A stretch of DNA of 64,000 bases. It comes from Crotalaria pallida. Taxonomy: Eukaryota; Streptophyta; Magnoliopsida; Fabales; Fabaceae. The notes beneath the pieces were generated by a model that worked only from the letters and a program-made list of their open reading frames with translations, searched no databases and was not told where the DNA came from. Position numbers and translations under genes: made by a program. This document shows positions 19,757-30,997 of the stretch, one piece after another. The first letter of the stretch is position 1. The number at the start of each line of letters is the position of its first letter. Location: contig CM075653.1 in NCBI GenBank assembly GCA_037953625.1, positions 4,092,001-4,156,000 on the forward strand. Direction: 5' to 3'.

Positions 19757-21195
19757 ATCAAAGAGCACCTCCAGCGGGTTTCTTTTTCCATTCGTCCATG
19801 GGTGGGGGTTCTTCTCGTTCGTCCCAAATTCACCACTGTACTCTAATTAGTGAACCGTTCAAACTTCAAACGGTTGAGGGTAGCATTAAAATATTGAAAA
19901 AAAATAGAGTAAAGAGAGAGAATAAGAGTTTCCCAGTTTATTCCAACTGAAATCAACTGCAGAAAATGCAAAAAAATCAATAGCAATAACAAAAATCAAT
20001 AATAATTTTTACAATATAAAAAATTAAATATACAATTCCAGATCTTGCTTGAATCAGAAAATGAAGTTGATGGGTGATGAGATGAGTTGCGAAAAGGTGA
20101 TTGCATGTGTCTTTGAGATGAGTGGCGGTGGTGGTGGAGATCGATGGCCTGAGCGTCGACGAGAATCAGACAGAGAGATGAGGGTGGGTCTTGGCGGGGG
20201 AGAAGACGAAGCGGAGCATGAGCATGAGAGGAGAAGGGAGAAGTGGTTGAAGCTGTAGAATATTCTGGAAGGGAGCAGAAGACAGAATGGGGAAGGAAAA
20301 GAGAGGAGAGAGTGAATGAAATAAATAAAAGAAAGAGGGCAACACCAAATTAAAGAGCCCTCCAGCACTTGAATGAAAATAATAATCCTTTGGATGGGTC
20401 ACATTCTAGAAAGTTTTTGGTCCTAATTATAACTCATTTTATATTTTTTATGCATTATTTATTGATTTTTCTCTTTTTTGCCCTTACTAAATGCTTTGAC
20501 TATCTATGTGTTTTTTGTTATTCATTAATGAGTGCGAATTTTCCAAGAAAAGTTAAGGGGGTAAAATTGCAATGTTACAATATATTCTCATAGAATTCAT
20601 AAAACCAATAACTTTCCTTGGTATGTGTAATTCGTTTAAGTATGCCCTATAATAAGAACCGGGGAGAGAGTAGTATTTTTCAAGAATTACTTGTGTTTTC
20701 TTTTTTTTATTAAAAGTATTTTCCAAGTATTAAAAGCAAAATAGATCCGTTGTTGTGGTGCTATTTTTATTTTATGAATTTTTAAGTGTTTTATTATAAG
20801 TTTGTGAAAAAAAAAATAATATCAATAACCTCTAGTAATGGTTTTACGTTAGTGAGTTTATGCAAAAAAAAAAAAACATAGTTAAAAAAAATAGCCGGGT
20901 GAAAAATAGTAAAGTTATTTAAAATATAATTAGTTTTTTGGCGGTAAAAAAATTTAGTTAGTTTTTTTTTTTAAATGAAAAAATTTAGTTAGTTAATGGT
21001 AGTTTATAGTTATTATAAAATATTAGAAATGTGGGGTAGGTAATGAGACCTATTTATGAACGAAAAGTAAGTTTACGAGTGGAGTAAAAAAATAGTTGAG
21101 GTTGCTTAAATATAGAATAGCGTGAAAAATAATAAAATAATATGTGGGGACCATTTAAGAACGAAAAACTCGTTCACCGGTGAAAATGCTCTAAT
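19757..21195. mobile_element. Putative TIR element (AGAGCA-type ends)
   Basis: The left end reads AAGAGCACCTCCAGCGGGTTTC near 19764 and the right end (complement of about 21170-21195) reads TTAGAGCATTTTCACCGGTG. These are weakly similar inverted ends of the type also seen at 44722. The interior has a GC-rich patch (20049-20270) giving low-complexity Arg/Gly-rich frames on both strands, and an embedded MITE copy at 20405-20675. No clear target duplication was found, so the assignment is tentative. Confidence 0.35.
20405..20675. mobile_element. MITE copy related to 30998-31278
   Basis: The interior matches the MITE at 30998-31278 closely over about 250 bp (for example TTGCCCTTACTAAATGCTTT and AATATATTCTCATAGAATTC). 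The CTCCCTC terminal repeat seen in the other copy is not preserved at the left end. Confidence 0.6.
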
Positions 21196-21349
21196 CAGAT
21201 AACATTTACCAAACATCAGATAACATTCACTAATCAGCTTATAAGGATTAGGATGCGGAAGAGAGAATATGAATTGACATTATGCCCTTATGAGACACAA
21301 ATGGCTGGACTATGAATTAACAACCAAGATAGAAGAGCACTCTTCTCAT

Positions 21350-21523
21350 CTTGAATGAATGGCATAAAGGATTTCGTTTCTTTATTTTGGTTGCTAGTGA
21401 TAGACGACCAACCACATTCCCATCTGAGTCAGGTTGTAAATCAAAAACAATAATGTCTAAAGGTTGAACATCAAATGGATCTGCTAGCAATGCCAAGAAT
21501 CCAGGTTTCAGTACTGCTCAAAC
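21350..21523 (-). pseudogene. Phospholipase D zeta-type PH-domain exon fragment
   Basis: On the minus strand, after an acceptor-like CAG, the frame contains the PH-domain segment of plant PLD zeta (PLDp) proteins: VLKPGFLALLADPFD, PLDIIVFDL, DGNVVGRLSLA and RNPL.HSFK. The codon expected to be Trp just before AVLKPG is TGA. After the final Phe-Lys the sequence is AAG-ATGAGAAG, where a GTGAGAAG donor would be expected, so the 5' splice site seems lost through G-to-A. No other PLD exon was found. An isolated exon-sized piece with a nonsense codon is a pseudogene or captured fragment. Functional PLD zeta hydrolyses phosphatidylcholine at membranes; this piece cannot. Confidence 0.75.
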
Positions 21524-21529
21524 CTGTAC

Positions 21530-22500
21530 ATCAAAAGACAGGAAAATGATACATGGTAAAGGTAATACAAACCTAATAAAGTTGCTAATTTTCACCAATG
21601 CTAAAATTGAAAAGAAAAAATTGCCAAAAAAATCACTCAAAAAGAATTAAAATACTACCACACTGTTGAGCTAACTTCAAGCCCAGATAGATAATTAAAA
21701 ATCAAATTAATAATTCTTCACGTTTTGATGTCTCTGCCTTTTATTTTTATATTATGCATGCGTACTGAGTTTCTACGAAAACGGTTAACTATAACCAACT
21801 GACAAAACGGACACTCAAATCAAATGCAGTATTTTCTAGCGGCCAGTTTGATTTGGAGATTTTGAAGCGGTACTTGCCTCAACGATGATTGCATCCCTTC
21901 CATTCTCTCTCTCTCTGCGGAAGTGTGGTACAGGTCGCGATTTGTGAGATGTCGTGAATCGGAGGTGGTGGATTCGAATAGGAGGGAGAGGCGATGACGA
22001 AGCTAACATAGGGAGGCCATGGCGTCTCACGACGGGGAAAGGGGAAGATGATGGTGAATGAGAGAATTTAAAGGGAATGGAGGGTTAGTCTTGAACCTGG
22101 ACCTGGGGAGGATTATTCTCTCAATCTTTAACTGGAGGGGCAAGGAACATGGCTTTAATGAAGAGGGAAGAAAATAGCAGCTGGAAGAGAGCATAAAGCA
22201 GCAGTAGAAGCCAACTGCTATATGTAGGCAGGAGGGAGAACACGGAAGAGGAATAGAATAGCCCACGAGGGAGAGAGAAAGTAGGAGATGGTCAAAGAGG
22301 AAAGGAATGAGAGGGAGTCTCCAAGTAGAAAAAAAAAGGCATAAATGCCACGTCTAAATGAACAGTAAAACCTTAGGTGGAGGGGTCTCTGCAAATGTAA
22401 GGTAATGGAATTACATTTGCTAACAGTAAGCAATTTAATACAGTATTAAAAAATACACCAATGGATTACATACATTTGTCACCAATGGATTACATTTGTA
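21530..22500. other. Non-coding stretch with CT-rich minus-strand leader-like sequence
   Basis: I see no recognisable gene. On the minus strand 21840-22330 is CT-rich with short frames and resembles an untranslated leader. It may belong to the same transposed segment as the PLD fragment and the possible Helitron end at 22530. Confidence 0.3.
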
Positions 22501-22530
22501 GTCCGCTCAATGCGCGGACTTAAATCTAAT
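22501..22530 (+). mobile_element. Possible Helitron 3' terminus
   Basis: A 6-bp GC stem (GTCCGC ... GCGGAC, loop of 7) at 22501-22519 is followed 6 bases later by CTAAT at 22526-22530 and then T. Helitrons end in a short hairpin followed by CTRRT and insert between A and T. I found no 5' TC end, so the size and content of the element are unknown. Confidence 0.4.
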
Positions 22531-22599
22531 TAAATTTTGTGGTTACACAAAATTCATATTTAACATCTAGATTATGATGCATGGTTGAATTATTTGCTA

Positions 22600-22881
22600 C
22601 TCCCTCTGGCTTGAAATATAAGTAACAAAAAATATACTTCTTTTGGTTTAAAATATAAGCAAAACTAATCATCTTTCTTAAATTTTATTTCATTCTCATT
22701 GTCATTTTTCTAAAACATCCTTGAAAATTGTCATCTTATTTAATTTTTGTTTCATTCCCAATGCAATTTTCCTAAAATAACTCTATTCTTTTATAAATTT
22801 GAGAAAATTAAATACAATTAACTAACATCCTTAATAAGGATAAAATTAGTTGATTTTGCTTATAATTCGATCGGGAAGGAG
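22600..22881. mobile_element. Stowaway-type MITE
   Basis: The left end CTCCCTCTGGCTTGAAATAT follows TA, and the right end carries the inverted sequence ending GGAAGGAG followed by TA. The length is 282 bp and it is non-coding. TA duplication and CTCCCTC ends fit Tc1/mariner-derived Stowaway MITEs. Confidence 0.7.
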
Positions 22882-22884
22882 TAC

Positions 22885-24955
22885 TTCTGTCTCTAAATAT
22901 AAGACCCTTTTGATATTTTTATTTTGTCCCTATTTATAAGACCATATACGAATTTTCAGTGATCATTAATTAATTCATTCCATAAACATCTTTATTTATT
23001 TAACAATTTTTAGATTTCCAATAATATTAATAGGGGTAATTTTGAAAATACATATTTAACATGTAAATTATGATGGCTTTAAATGAAAAAAAATTCCTTA
23101 TTATTTCTAACCAAAAATAGATTCCTACAATGAGTATACTATTAGTAAAATGAGGAGGAAAGAAGGCATATAAGTTGCTAACGGCTAAAATGATGAGCTT
23201 AAACATACTCAAATGAGTTATGTCTATTCATATTGTTGTTCAACAACTATACAGTACAATGAAACCAAAATCTCTATTCTTGATTTTGTTCAATAGCTGC
23301 TACTGCATCATCTTTTAAGTTCTAACACAGTCAAAGAAGGTAGCTATACCTTAAAGCAGAGGACAATTGACCACAAGAGATATAAAGTACAATGAAACTA
23401 TGAAAAGAAATCCGTGCTTACACAAAGCTACCTGAATTTCCACATAAAGGGCTTCGATTTCCTCCTGTCCACCATCCTATGTTTTCTGTGCAGCCTTGAA
23501 AGCAGGCTGTGACAAAAATACTGAGTACTCCAAGTACATTCTCCAAGAGAACCACCATTGATTAGCTTGGGCTCAAGCCACACAATTAAAGAATAAAACT
23601 GTAACTAAAAATAGAGCCTTAATAATAAAAATATCATGTTATTATATGGCTAGCATCATAAATGCCTCTGGTTAATCCTGTTCTCCCAAATATGCACTTA
23701 TGTGCTTCTAGATAGTGCAGGAAACTTTCTCAAGATTAAACTCGGAAAAGATTGTGTAGTGAAGTATCAAGCAGGGTAATCAAACAAATAAAACTTCGAA
23801 TAACAAAACCAATAAGAATAACAATGCAACCTTTCTAATAGAACTTGTAGACTCGGGGATCTCATACTTTGGATATTTTGTAGATTTGAGAAAAGATTTA
23901 TTGATCTTGCAAACTTGGGCAACAAAACATTTGATATGTCTAATATATCAGTAAGTGAGAAACAACAATTTAGTTTCATATCATGTAGCCAAAGAGCTGT
24001 TTGAAAATATATTAAAAAAAAATCAAATACAGAAAAATATAAATGAAAAGGAAACAAAAGAATGCATTCTAATCCTCAAATATAAATATCCCTAAAGTTC
24101 ACCAGCTCACTCTGAATATGGGTAGATTGACAGATTGATAAAATATGAAAGGAAAAGATCAAAGTTATTCATTGAAAATCTTAGAATCATTGACATCAAA
24201 ATCCTACCATACACAATAGCCTTAGTCCATAGCAGAAGAGAAGCACAAGAATAAAACATACTCAACTATTTTAAAATTTACAAAAATGGAACACAATGGA
24301 TCCAAATTGTGAAACTTACCTCTCTTTATACTCGAGAAGTGAAGAAAGTGGTGCAGCAGATCCCGATCAGAGATTGCATTGAGAATGTGAAACATTAAAT
24401 TGTCATTTCATGAAGTTGTAGATCTCAGCCACAATTGGAATGGGAAACCACACTGCTAATCAACACTGTAGCAACTATCATAAATCATAAAAATAACCAA
24501 AGTGAGAAAACTCAACAAAGTCATCCAGAGACCATGATAAATAAGTTAAGCCATAATAGTGTACCACCTATTATTAGTCTCAATAATTAGAAAGTTTCCA
24601 ATAGTTATTAATGAAACGTGTATAATGAGAAAATTGATAATGAGATTTGAGATATGATCTCCAAGTTTCCTCTCAATAAGAAACTCCCTCCCAGGTTCTC
24701 ACTTCCGTTTCTCTAAAATCCAAGATTAGTGAAAGTGCCATTATTTTCTAATGTCAACTCGAATTAAATTAGCAAAAGCCACAAATTAGAAAAACAACAG
24801 ATTAATTCTTTCTTACACACAACATCCACAAATTAAATTAACAATTGAGTGAACAGTTAATAGGATTGAAACATCAAAGCACAGATTCATATTAGAAAAG
24901 GCAGAATTGAAGTAGATAGTAAAGAATGAGATCAATGAAGAGTACCTTGCGATTA
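22885..24955. other. AT-rich stretch without recognised gene
   Basis: About 2 kb with many short frames but no domain I can name. The sole coding-like piece is 23432-23572. The rest could be introns or decayed transposon sequence. Confidence 0.35.
23432..23572 (-). pseudogene. Unidentified exon-like fragment
   Basis: On the minus strand a 47-codon frame with protein-like composition (ANQWWFSWRMYLEYSVF, then SQPAFKAAQKT, stop, DGGQEEIEALYVEIQ) ends at CAG followed by GTAGC, a plausible donor. One TAG interrupts it. I do not recognise the family. It resembles the neighbouring gene scraps in size and decay. Confidence 0.3.
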
Positions 24956-24959
24956 GGGG

Positions 24960-25050
24960 TGCCTCCAACACTTGCTTGTTATCACAGTGCTTTGGTAAAT
25001 TATAGTTCCCTTGTGCTATAAGACCTGAATATGGCTGTCCTAGCCTTTTT
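24960..25050 (-). pseudogene. BZR1/BES1-type DNA-binding domain fragment
   Basis: On the minus strand the frame reads YSGLIAQGNYNLPKHCDN followed by KQVLEA, which matches the conserved end of the BZR1-type domain (usual form ...GLR.QGNY.LPKHCDNNEVLKALC). Upstream the Arg-rich half of the domain is degraded, and after VLEA the sequence diverges. BZR1-type domains occur in brassinosteroid-response transcription factors and in two nuclear beta-amylases. Only about 25 residues remain. Confidence 0.6.
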
Positions 25051-25217
25051 AGTTTGACAAAGTAATGTGGCTTCTTCCTAACAACTTCTTTGTTTGATAA
25101 ATAAAGACTATAACGCTATTCTTTTGTGACAAACCTACTTAGTCTAGAAACAAATCGTTAGGGATTATTCTCACATTTTGGCAAAGGTCACATTTCTCAC
25201 ATTTACAGCTAGGGATT

Positions 25218-25512
25218 ATTTTCTCACATTTTCTAATCAAAGAAAGTGTTGTCCTAGATATGGAGTCAGAGGATCCATATGAGGATTTCAAGAGATCAAT
25301 GGAAGAAATGGTTGAGTTTGATGGAGTTAAAGATTGGAAATGTTTGGAAGAACTTTTGAGTTGGCATTTGAGGGTAAATGGAAAGAACAATCATGGGTTT
25401 ATAGTTGGTGCTTTTTGTTGATTTACTCATTAGTATAGCTGCTTCTTCTAATACTTGTTCTGATTCCACTACTACTACCACTTATTCTTCTTCCTCCCCT
25501 TTGAATCTATGA
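25218..25512 (+). pseudogene. OVATE family protein, C-terminal domain fragment
   Basis: The plus-strand frame contains ESEDPYEDFKRSMEEMVE, then KDWKCLEELLSWHLRVN and HGFIVGAF, which is the OVATE domain of plant OFP repressors. One extra T near 25413-25417 shifts the frame; the downstream frame continues with DLLISIAASS and a Ser/Thr-rich tail to a stop at 25510-25512. The N-terminal part of an OFP (nuclear localisation and low-complexity region) is not found upstream. It lies on the opposite strand to the BZR1 and PMT fragments, so these are not one gene. Confidence 0.75.
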
Positions 25513-25606
25513 GATGGCCTGAAGGAGATTATTGAACTTGAGGAGCATGAAGACTCGATCTATTGCATCTTAGTATTACATGGATGAACCAGACTCAAGC
25601 AAATAG

Positions 25607-25777
25607 TATAACCACAACAACTCACCAAATTACATGGATGATGCAAGCTGCACTGGGAAAGCAAGAGTCCAACACTTGTCTGAACAGTCAATCGTGAACA
25701 GTGTGACCGCCATGGGACTCAACCCGAACTATGTGATTCCTACTTCCCATGATTGCAACCACCCCGCAACTAAATAA
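25607..25777 (+). other. Unidentified 56-codon coding-like fragment
   Basis: After an AG that could be an acceptor, a frame of balanced composition runs to TAA: it includes NNSPNYMDDASCTGKARVQ, HLSEQSIVNSVTAMGLNP and NYVIPTSHDCN. The codon pattern looks protein-coding, but I cannot name the family. A related sequence near 25578-25590 suggests a short local duplication. It may be another captured exon or the end of a decayed gene. Confidence 0.25.
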
Positions 25778-26010
25778 AGTATTTAAAAAAAAAACTGAGG
25801 ATAGAGATAGGATAAAATGATAAAAAGAGAACAATACCTTAGTTTAACCTCTTACACTATATAAGTCTACACATATTTTTAACTATTGTGTTCCATTAGA
25901 AGATTTGATACCAATCATGAATTTAGATTTATTACTTTTTTCAGATATGAAAGAGTTTTCTGTCTTGGTAATTATATTAGTTCCAACCCAAATAAGAGTC
26001 ATCAGCTTAC

Positions 26011-26428
26011 ATTGGCAATAGATGCAATATATTTATCAGCACCATAATGGAAGTGAGTTCCTCCACCAGGAAAAACAATCTTTTCACCTTTTACAACCAT
26101 CCAGTTTTGGTCAGATTTCTCAGTTGCAAGATGGGTATGAGGTATATTTGCCTTCCATACCTGATCTCTGCTTTTGGGCCACTTCATTGGAATCTATCAT
26201 AATCAAAATAACATAAGTCACCAAAAGCTTATGCAGGAAAAAATTCTAAATGTTATGAACATGTTTAGTTCCATCGATATTACCTTGTACCCTGAGGGAG
26301 GGGGGATCAAACAATTATGAGCCGCTATTCCTAGAATACAGATAAAAGAAAGGACCAGCAATAACCAAACCCAAAACGGTTGTGACCAACCGCTTTCTCG
26401 GATTCCCATCCGCTCTTGCTCTCGCCAT
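26011..26428 (-). pseudogene. Putative methyltransferase PMT (QUASIMODO-type) fragment, internally deleted
   Basis: Two exon-like blocks on the minus strand. Exon A (26428-26284) starts MARARADGNPRKRL followed by a hydrophobic membrane anchor, then jumps to NCLIPPPSGYK and a GTAATA donor; the join changes frame, and the roughly 100 residues that normally lie between are missing. Exon B (26193-26011) follows an AG acceptor: PMKWPKSRDQVWKANIPHTH, then VVKGEKIVFPGGGTHFHYGA and a GTAAGC donor. These are signature segments of the plant Golgi-localised PMT family (Methyltransf_29). No downstream exon with the SAM-binding core was found. A (CT)n leader at 26513-26553 is typical of a plant 5' UTR. 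Confidence 0.75.
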
Positions 26429-26510
26429 TTTCGCCACTACATAAAAATTGCATTTTACTATAAGTCATTAACCGGTAAAAGATTTTATTTTAGAATTATG
26501 AATTGAGAGT

Positions 26511-26512
<2 letters not shown>

Positions 26513-26553
<41 letters not shown>
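26513..26553. repeat. (GA)n microsatellite in the leader of the PMT fragment
   Basis: A run of GA dinucleotides, CT on the minus strand, about 90 bp upstream of the ATG of the PMT fragment. Such tracts are common in plant 5' UTRs. Confidence 0.85.
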
Positions 26554-26557
<4 letters not shown>

Positions 26558-26702
26558 CACCAGTGTGAGCGAAACATTACGGAAGATCACCGATACAGAG
26601 GTTGGGGACCTCGTCCGCGGAGGTAGCAGGGCGAGCTAGGAGGAGGGACGGAATGGGGAGTGGGATGCAGGCTTAGTGTTTCAAGTGAGGAGGGAATATA
26701 CG

Positions 26703-27521
26703 CGATCTGGATTCTCTAACATCAGAGAGAGAGTGCAGTCAGTGCAGTCATTTTAATATGCACCTTTGGATACATCTAATGCTTCATATTGTGCCACGTC
26801 ATTTGTCCTTCTAAATTTTAGAAAACACAACATAGGCATGCCCTTTCAGTTCATGGTTGGAAACAAATTTCGCGCCAAGCTTGCTGCTAAACAAGGGAGA
26901 ATGGGCAAATCAGTAACATCAGAGAGATGTCTCTTTCAAAGCTTCCCTCATACACCATGTCAATCCTACAAGCTTTCTCTGCTCCAAATTTAGTATCAAG
27001 GTTATCAAGTAAGTTCTCAACCTCCCAAAGCTTCTTTACTCTGTTATTTTTCAATGATTTTAACATTGCAAATGCTCAACACTGAATGCTGCAGCATAAA
27101 GAACTGTATGCAAGAACTGTAATGCTCAACACTGAATGCTCAACACTTTATGGAAGAACTGTAATACAGTTATATCAGCAAACAAGAGCACTTAAAAAGC
27201 TGCAGAACAGAGCAGGGTGCGGTGGTGGGTGGTGGCGGCATGGGTAACGGCATCGTGATGGCAATGTCGCCGGTGACGACGATGAGAGGCAGCAAACGAC
27301 ATCGATGGTTCTTAGTTTTTGAGATCTTAATGAAAATAAGGGAGAGAAGAAGAAGACCATGGAGATGACGGAAGAGCTAGCAATATGAAAGTTTCATGCT
27401 TTTGGTGTTAAAAGGGAGAGATTTATGTGGCACAATATGAAGCCTTAGATGTATCCAAAGGTGCATATTAAAATGACTGCACCGACTGCACTCTCTCACC
27501 GATGTTAGAGAATCCGGATCC
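26703..27521. mobile_element. Mutator-like element with ~90-bp TIRs
   Basis: TIRs at 26703-26800 and 27427-27521 (sharing GGATTCTCTAACATC, TGCAGTCATTTTAATATGCA and TTGGATACATCTAA) are flanked by 9-bp duplications GAATATACG (26694-26702) and GAATATATG (27522-27530), one mismatch. Nine-base duplications indicate Mutator. The 0.8-kb interior encodes no transposase. A GC-rich patch at 27200-27310 differs in composition from its surroundings and may be captured host sequence. Confidence 0.75.
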
Positions 27522-28168
27522 GAATATATGTGAGGGAGGCTTCAAGTAGGGGAGACTTCAAGCGACCTACGCCAATAGGGAGCTAGCCTACTAATCCACA
27601 GAGTCAAATACAAAAATTGAAAGGAATTAGATGAAATTAAATGAAATGGATTAAGAAAAATTCTTATTTATCACCACACATCTTTAATTTTATAAATCAC
27701 ATTTATTTATTTGAAATCGTGGCTTGCCTCGTGTAACTTCGATTTTCCTAAAAAATTTCAAATCATTTTTTTAATGAAACTAAAATCAATCAACCTTTTT
27801 AAAAGAACCATGTAGCCTTGAATTCCCTATTGTACCAAGGGATACGTAGGAGTAGGCACTTCCCTGTCAGGCACAAAAAAATATAAAAATAATTTTGTTT
27901 TTTTTAAGGGTAAAATTAACGATCTAAAATTAATTCTCACACAATCAATTAAGGTATCGTTTTATAACGGGCGATGTGGGGTGCCTAACACCTTCCCTAC
28001 TCGTAATCGACTCCAGAACCAATAGTTTTTCTGCGCAGACCATATTTCATCATTTTACTTGGTTTTTCCATGTTTTTCCCTCTCATTTTTAGAGATAAAT
28101 AAAACATCGGTGGCGGCTCCATTAAATCTTAATTTTCCTCGCACCGAGTCGAAAGCGGTCGCGACAAC

Positions 28169-28187
28169 TGGCGACTCCACTGGGGAC
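28169..28187 (+). other. Primer binding site, tRNA-Arg type
   Basis: TGGCGACTCCACTGGGGAC starts two bases after the LTR end (GCGACA). This is the site known from Ogre elements of legumes. Confidence 0.8.
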
Positions 28188-28890
28188 TAATTCAAGAGAG
28201 CCAGGCCTAAATTAATCGATCGTGTGAATATTTATTTTGGGATTATTCGTTAAATTTACCCTTTTCCTTCTTATTATGTTTGTTAGTTATTTTCATTTGT
28301 GTAACTTTATATTTATTTGTCTAACACACCCTAGGTTAGAAAATTTTGTATATTTGTTGTTTGTCTATTTTTTCAGCTTTATATGAGATTTTGTCATTTT
28401 TCTTATGAAAGGTTGGAATGCTCCCACACACACGCACTGCATATCATTAACATTTTAACCTACAACCGGGTTTGATATCAACATAAGTTAGGGGTGCACT
28501 ACTTTATCATCGAGATCTCGCATCTCCTTGGTCGTAGATAATGTACCACTCGGATTGTACCAATATTATGAATTATACACTCGCAAGGTTAATCCTTACT
28601 TGTGTTTAGCTTCATGATATTTGGAATCTCATCTTTAAAGATGGGGGCGATTCAGGAACCTAGAGAGTCTAGATCTACCAAATATATCATATATTGGCCT
28701 ATAATACTTACCCTAGGAAGTGGCTTAGATCTCCCAAAAACCCCGTAGGATTATACCTTATTTTTAGGACACGGGAGCATCTTCCTTGGGTCTCATTTCA
28801 TTAATTTTACATTATTTTTATTATCACTGACTTAATTTCTTATTTTTCTTAGATATTTTTGCCGAAAGAAACTTTTGGTGATAGTAAGGG

Positions 28891-30556
28891 ATGAATAACC
28901 AACCAGGAAGTGCTAGTAACGTGGTGTACAAGAAAAATATCAAGATGGAAATAACCAAAAACAACATGCAAAGCCTGTTGAATATGATCTCGTCAATACC
29001 CCATGAAATTCAGGTGAAGTTTACCAAAAAATATGGGAGGCTTCTAGACCTGATGCGAGTAACAGTGAATGAGTCTGCTTTAAGTGCCCTGGGCCAATAC
29101 TGGAATCCTGACTTAAGGATCTTCAAATTACCACATTTGGATACATGCCCCACCATTGAGGAATATGAGAGTTTGTTGAAGATGAAGATTCCTAAGCTTG
29201 ATTTAGTGTATCATCACTCAAACCTCGATGCAAGTGAAAAGAAACTACAAAATTTGCTGAAGCTAAAGCCAAAAGCCTCTGACCGAGTGGAGTGCAGAGA
29301 ACACAAGGGGTTGAAAAGGAAGTTCTTGGAGAACTGTCTCAATGAATTAATCCAACAACAAGATTGGGATGGTTTCATGCCGGTTTATGCTCTGACCATT
29401 TATGGGTTACTTTTGTTTCCTTAGTTGGTTGATGTAATTGATCTATCAGCAATGGAGGTTTTCTACAAATTTGAAAAGCTAGGGGTCAATCCAGTGTCTG
29501 CTATCTTAGCTGAAACTTTCCTCACTTTGCAAGAATGGCGTCAGACGACTCGAGGAAAAATAAAATGTTGTACTCAAATGTTGTATGTTTGGATTGTGAC
29601 ACACCTCCATGTTGATAAATATATGAGAGGAGTTCACTATCCTCTTCGACACCTTATCACTATACGAGTGGACCTTAACAGTAAAGAGGAATGGCAAAAG
29701 GAGTTCAATGAAATCGAGCCTAAAACTTATGGTTGGAGGTGCCCTTGGTATGAAGGGGAGGCTGTAGTTCTGCGATGCGGAAACTTTCCAAATGTGCCCC
29801 TGATAGGACCATTTGAAAGCAATGGAGGAACAAAAGGAAGATGATCTCAACACTCTTGAAGGACTGCGAAGAACCGTGAAGAAAAGGGATCACACAATAA
29901 AACTCATGGAAGACCAAATTGTTGATATGTGTGAGAGTTCTAGAAAATCAAAAAGACCAAAAACAAGGAACAACAATGAAGCTGAAATACAAGAATGAAA
30001 GGCAAGGTGGGAAAGACAAGAAAATGCCTTAAATGAGATTCTAGACAAAAATAAACAATTGAAAGCTAGGATCAAAGAACTCCACCAAGAAAATGAGTCC
30101 ATGAAGAATTACATCGAAGCAATGCGAAATGACTTAACCCTTAGTCGTCGCCATGCTAATCAAGGATGGAGCGCAGTAGAGCATGGTCAAAACTCGTTGA
30201 ACATCGCCAGAGAAGAGGTGGAACAGTTGAATATGAAAGTTGAATACCTTGAAAGGAAGCTGTGGGAATATTCCAGGGACATAGAGGAACAAGAAATGTG
30301 GTTGGAAAATTGGGAGTTAGAAGCAAAAGGCTTGAAAGCTGATAAAGATGCATGGAGGAAAAAATATCAACAACTCAGCAACAGTCTTATACTTTATGGG
30401 ACCACATGGCTAGGCCGTTATGAAGACTCGTTCCACGAACTTCGTGAGAATATCCAGTTCAAGATGCTTCCAAAGCTTGATCATTTTTACAAATGCAGTA
30501 AAAGAATGGCGATAGGTCTCAAATCTTGGAGGGATAACAACTATTTAGAAAATTGA
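28891..30556 (+). pseudogene. Ogre ORF1 protein (DUF7745-like head, coiled-coil tail), broken
   Basis: Ogre elements encode an extra protein upstream of gag. Here the first part (28891-29844) carries the family segments SALGQYWNPDLR, HLDTCPTIEEYESLL and, after an in-frame TAG at 29422-29424, AETFLTLQEWR, VDKYMRGVHYPLRHL and WRCPWYE. The reading frame then changes near 29815-29840. The second part (29813-30556) is a long heptad-rich coiled coil (for example NKQLKARIKELHQENESM) with one further TGA at 29996-29998. The function of this protein is unknown. With two stops and a frame change it is inactive. Family naming is from memory of these motifs. Confidence 0.75.
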
Positions 30557-30658
30557 GTAGTAATGTTGTATGTCTTCTCATGAAAGAAATAAAGACTATT
30601 GTAATGATCAACATCAATGAAATTGTTCTTCCATGTTCACATAGACTACCTAAGAGTA

Positions 30659-30943
30659 CTCCCTCCGTTTCTATTTATCTATCCTATTTCAAACAAAACA
30701 CATCCTTTAAGAAATCCAATCATTACTTAGATTTCCAATACATTAATTATGTTTTTTCCCACTATAACCTTTCTCTTTCTATAATCTTTAATTTTTCTCC
30801 ACTACTTACGTAAACCAAGACTTATTGAATAGGGGCAAACATGGAAAATAACATTTATTACACTCTTGAAATTCTCAATAGGACAGATAAAAAGAAACAA
30901 AAAATCTCTACAAAAACGGACAAATAATAAGAAACGGAGGGAG
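30659..30943. mobile_element. Stowaway-type MITE 1 of a three-member array
   Basis: Ends CTCCCTCCGTTTCTATTTAT and its inverted form ending ACGGAGGGAG, with TA on both sides (30657-30658 and 30944-30945). 285 bp, non-coding, truncates or abuts the Ogre-like remnant. Confidence 0.8.
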
Positions 30944-30997
30944 TACTACATATGAGGTCACATTGCCACTTCATACATTTATCTAGCGTGTTTACTA

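Larger units (their letters stand above)
27600..30556 (+). mobile_element. Ogre-like Ty3/gypsy element, 5' part only, plus strand
   Basis: Contains an LTR ending at 28166 (left boundary unclear), a tRNA-Arg-type PBS, a 0.7-kb leader and a decayed ORF1 ending at 30556. Nothing of gag-pol follows; the element is cut off before the MITE at 30659. The leader parallels the inverted fragment at 17.5-18.2 kb. Confidence 0.75.
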
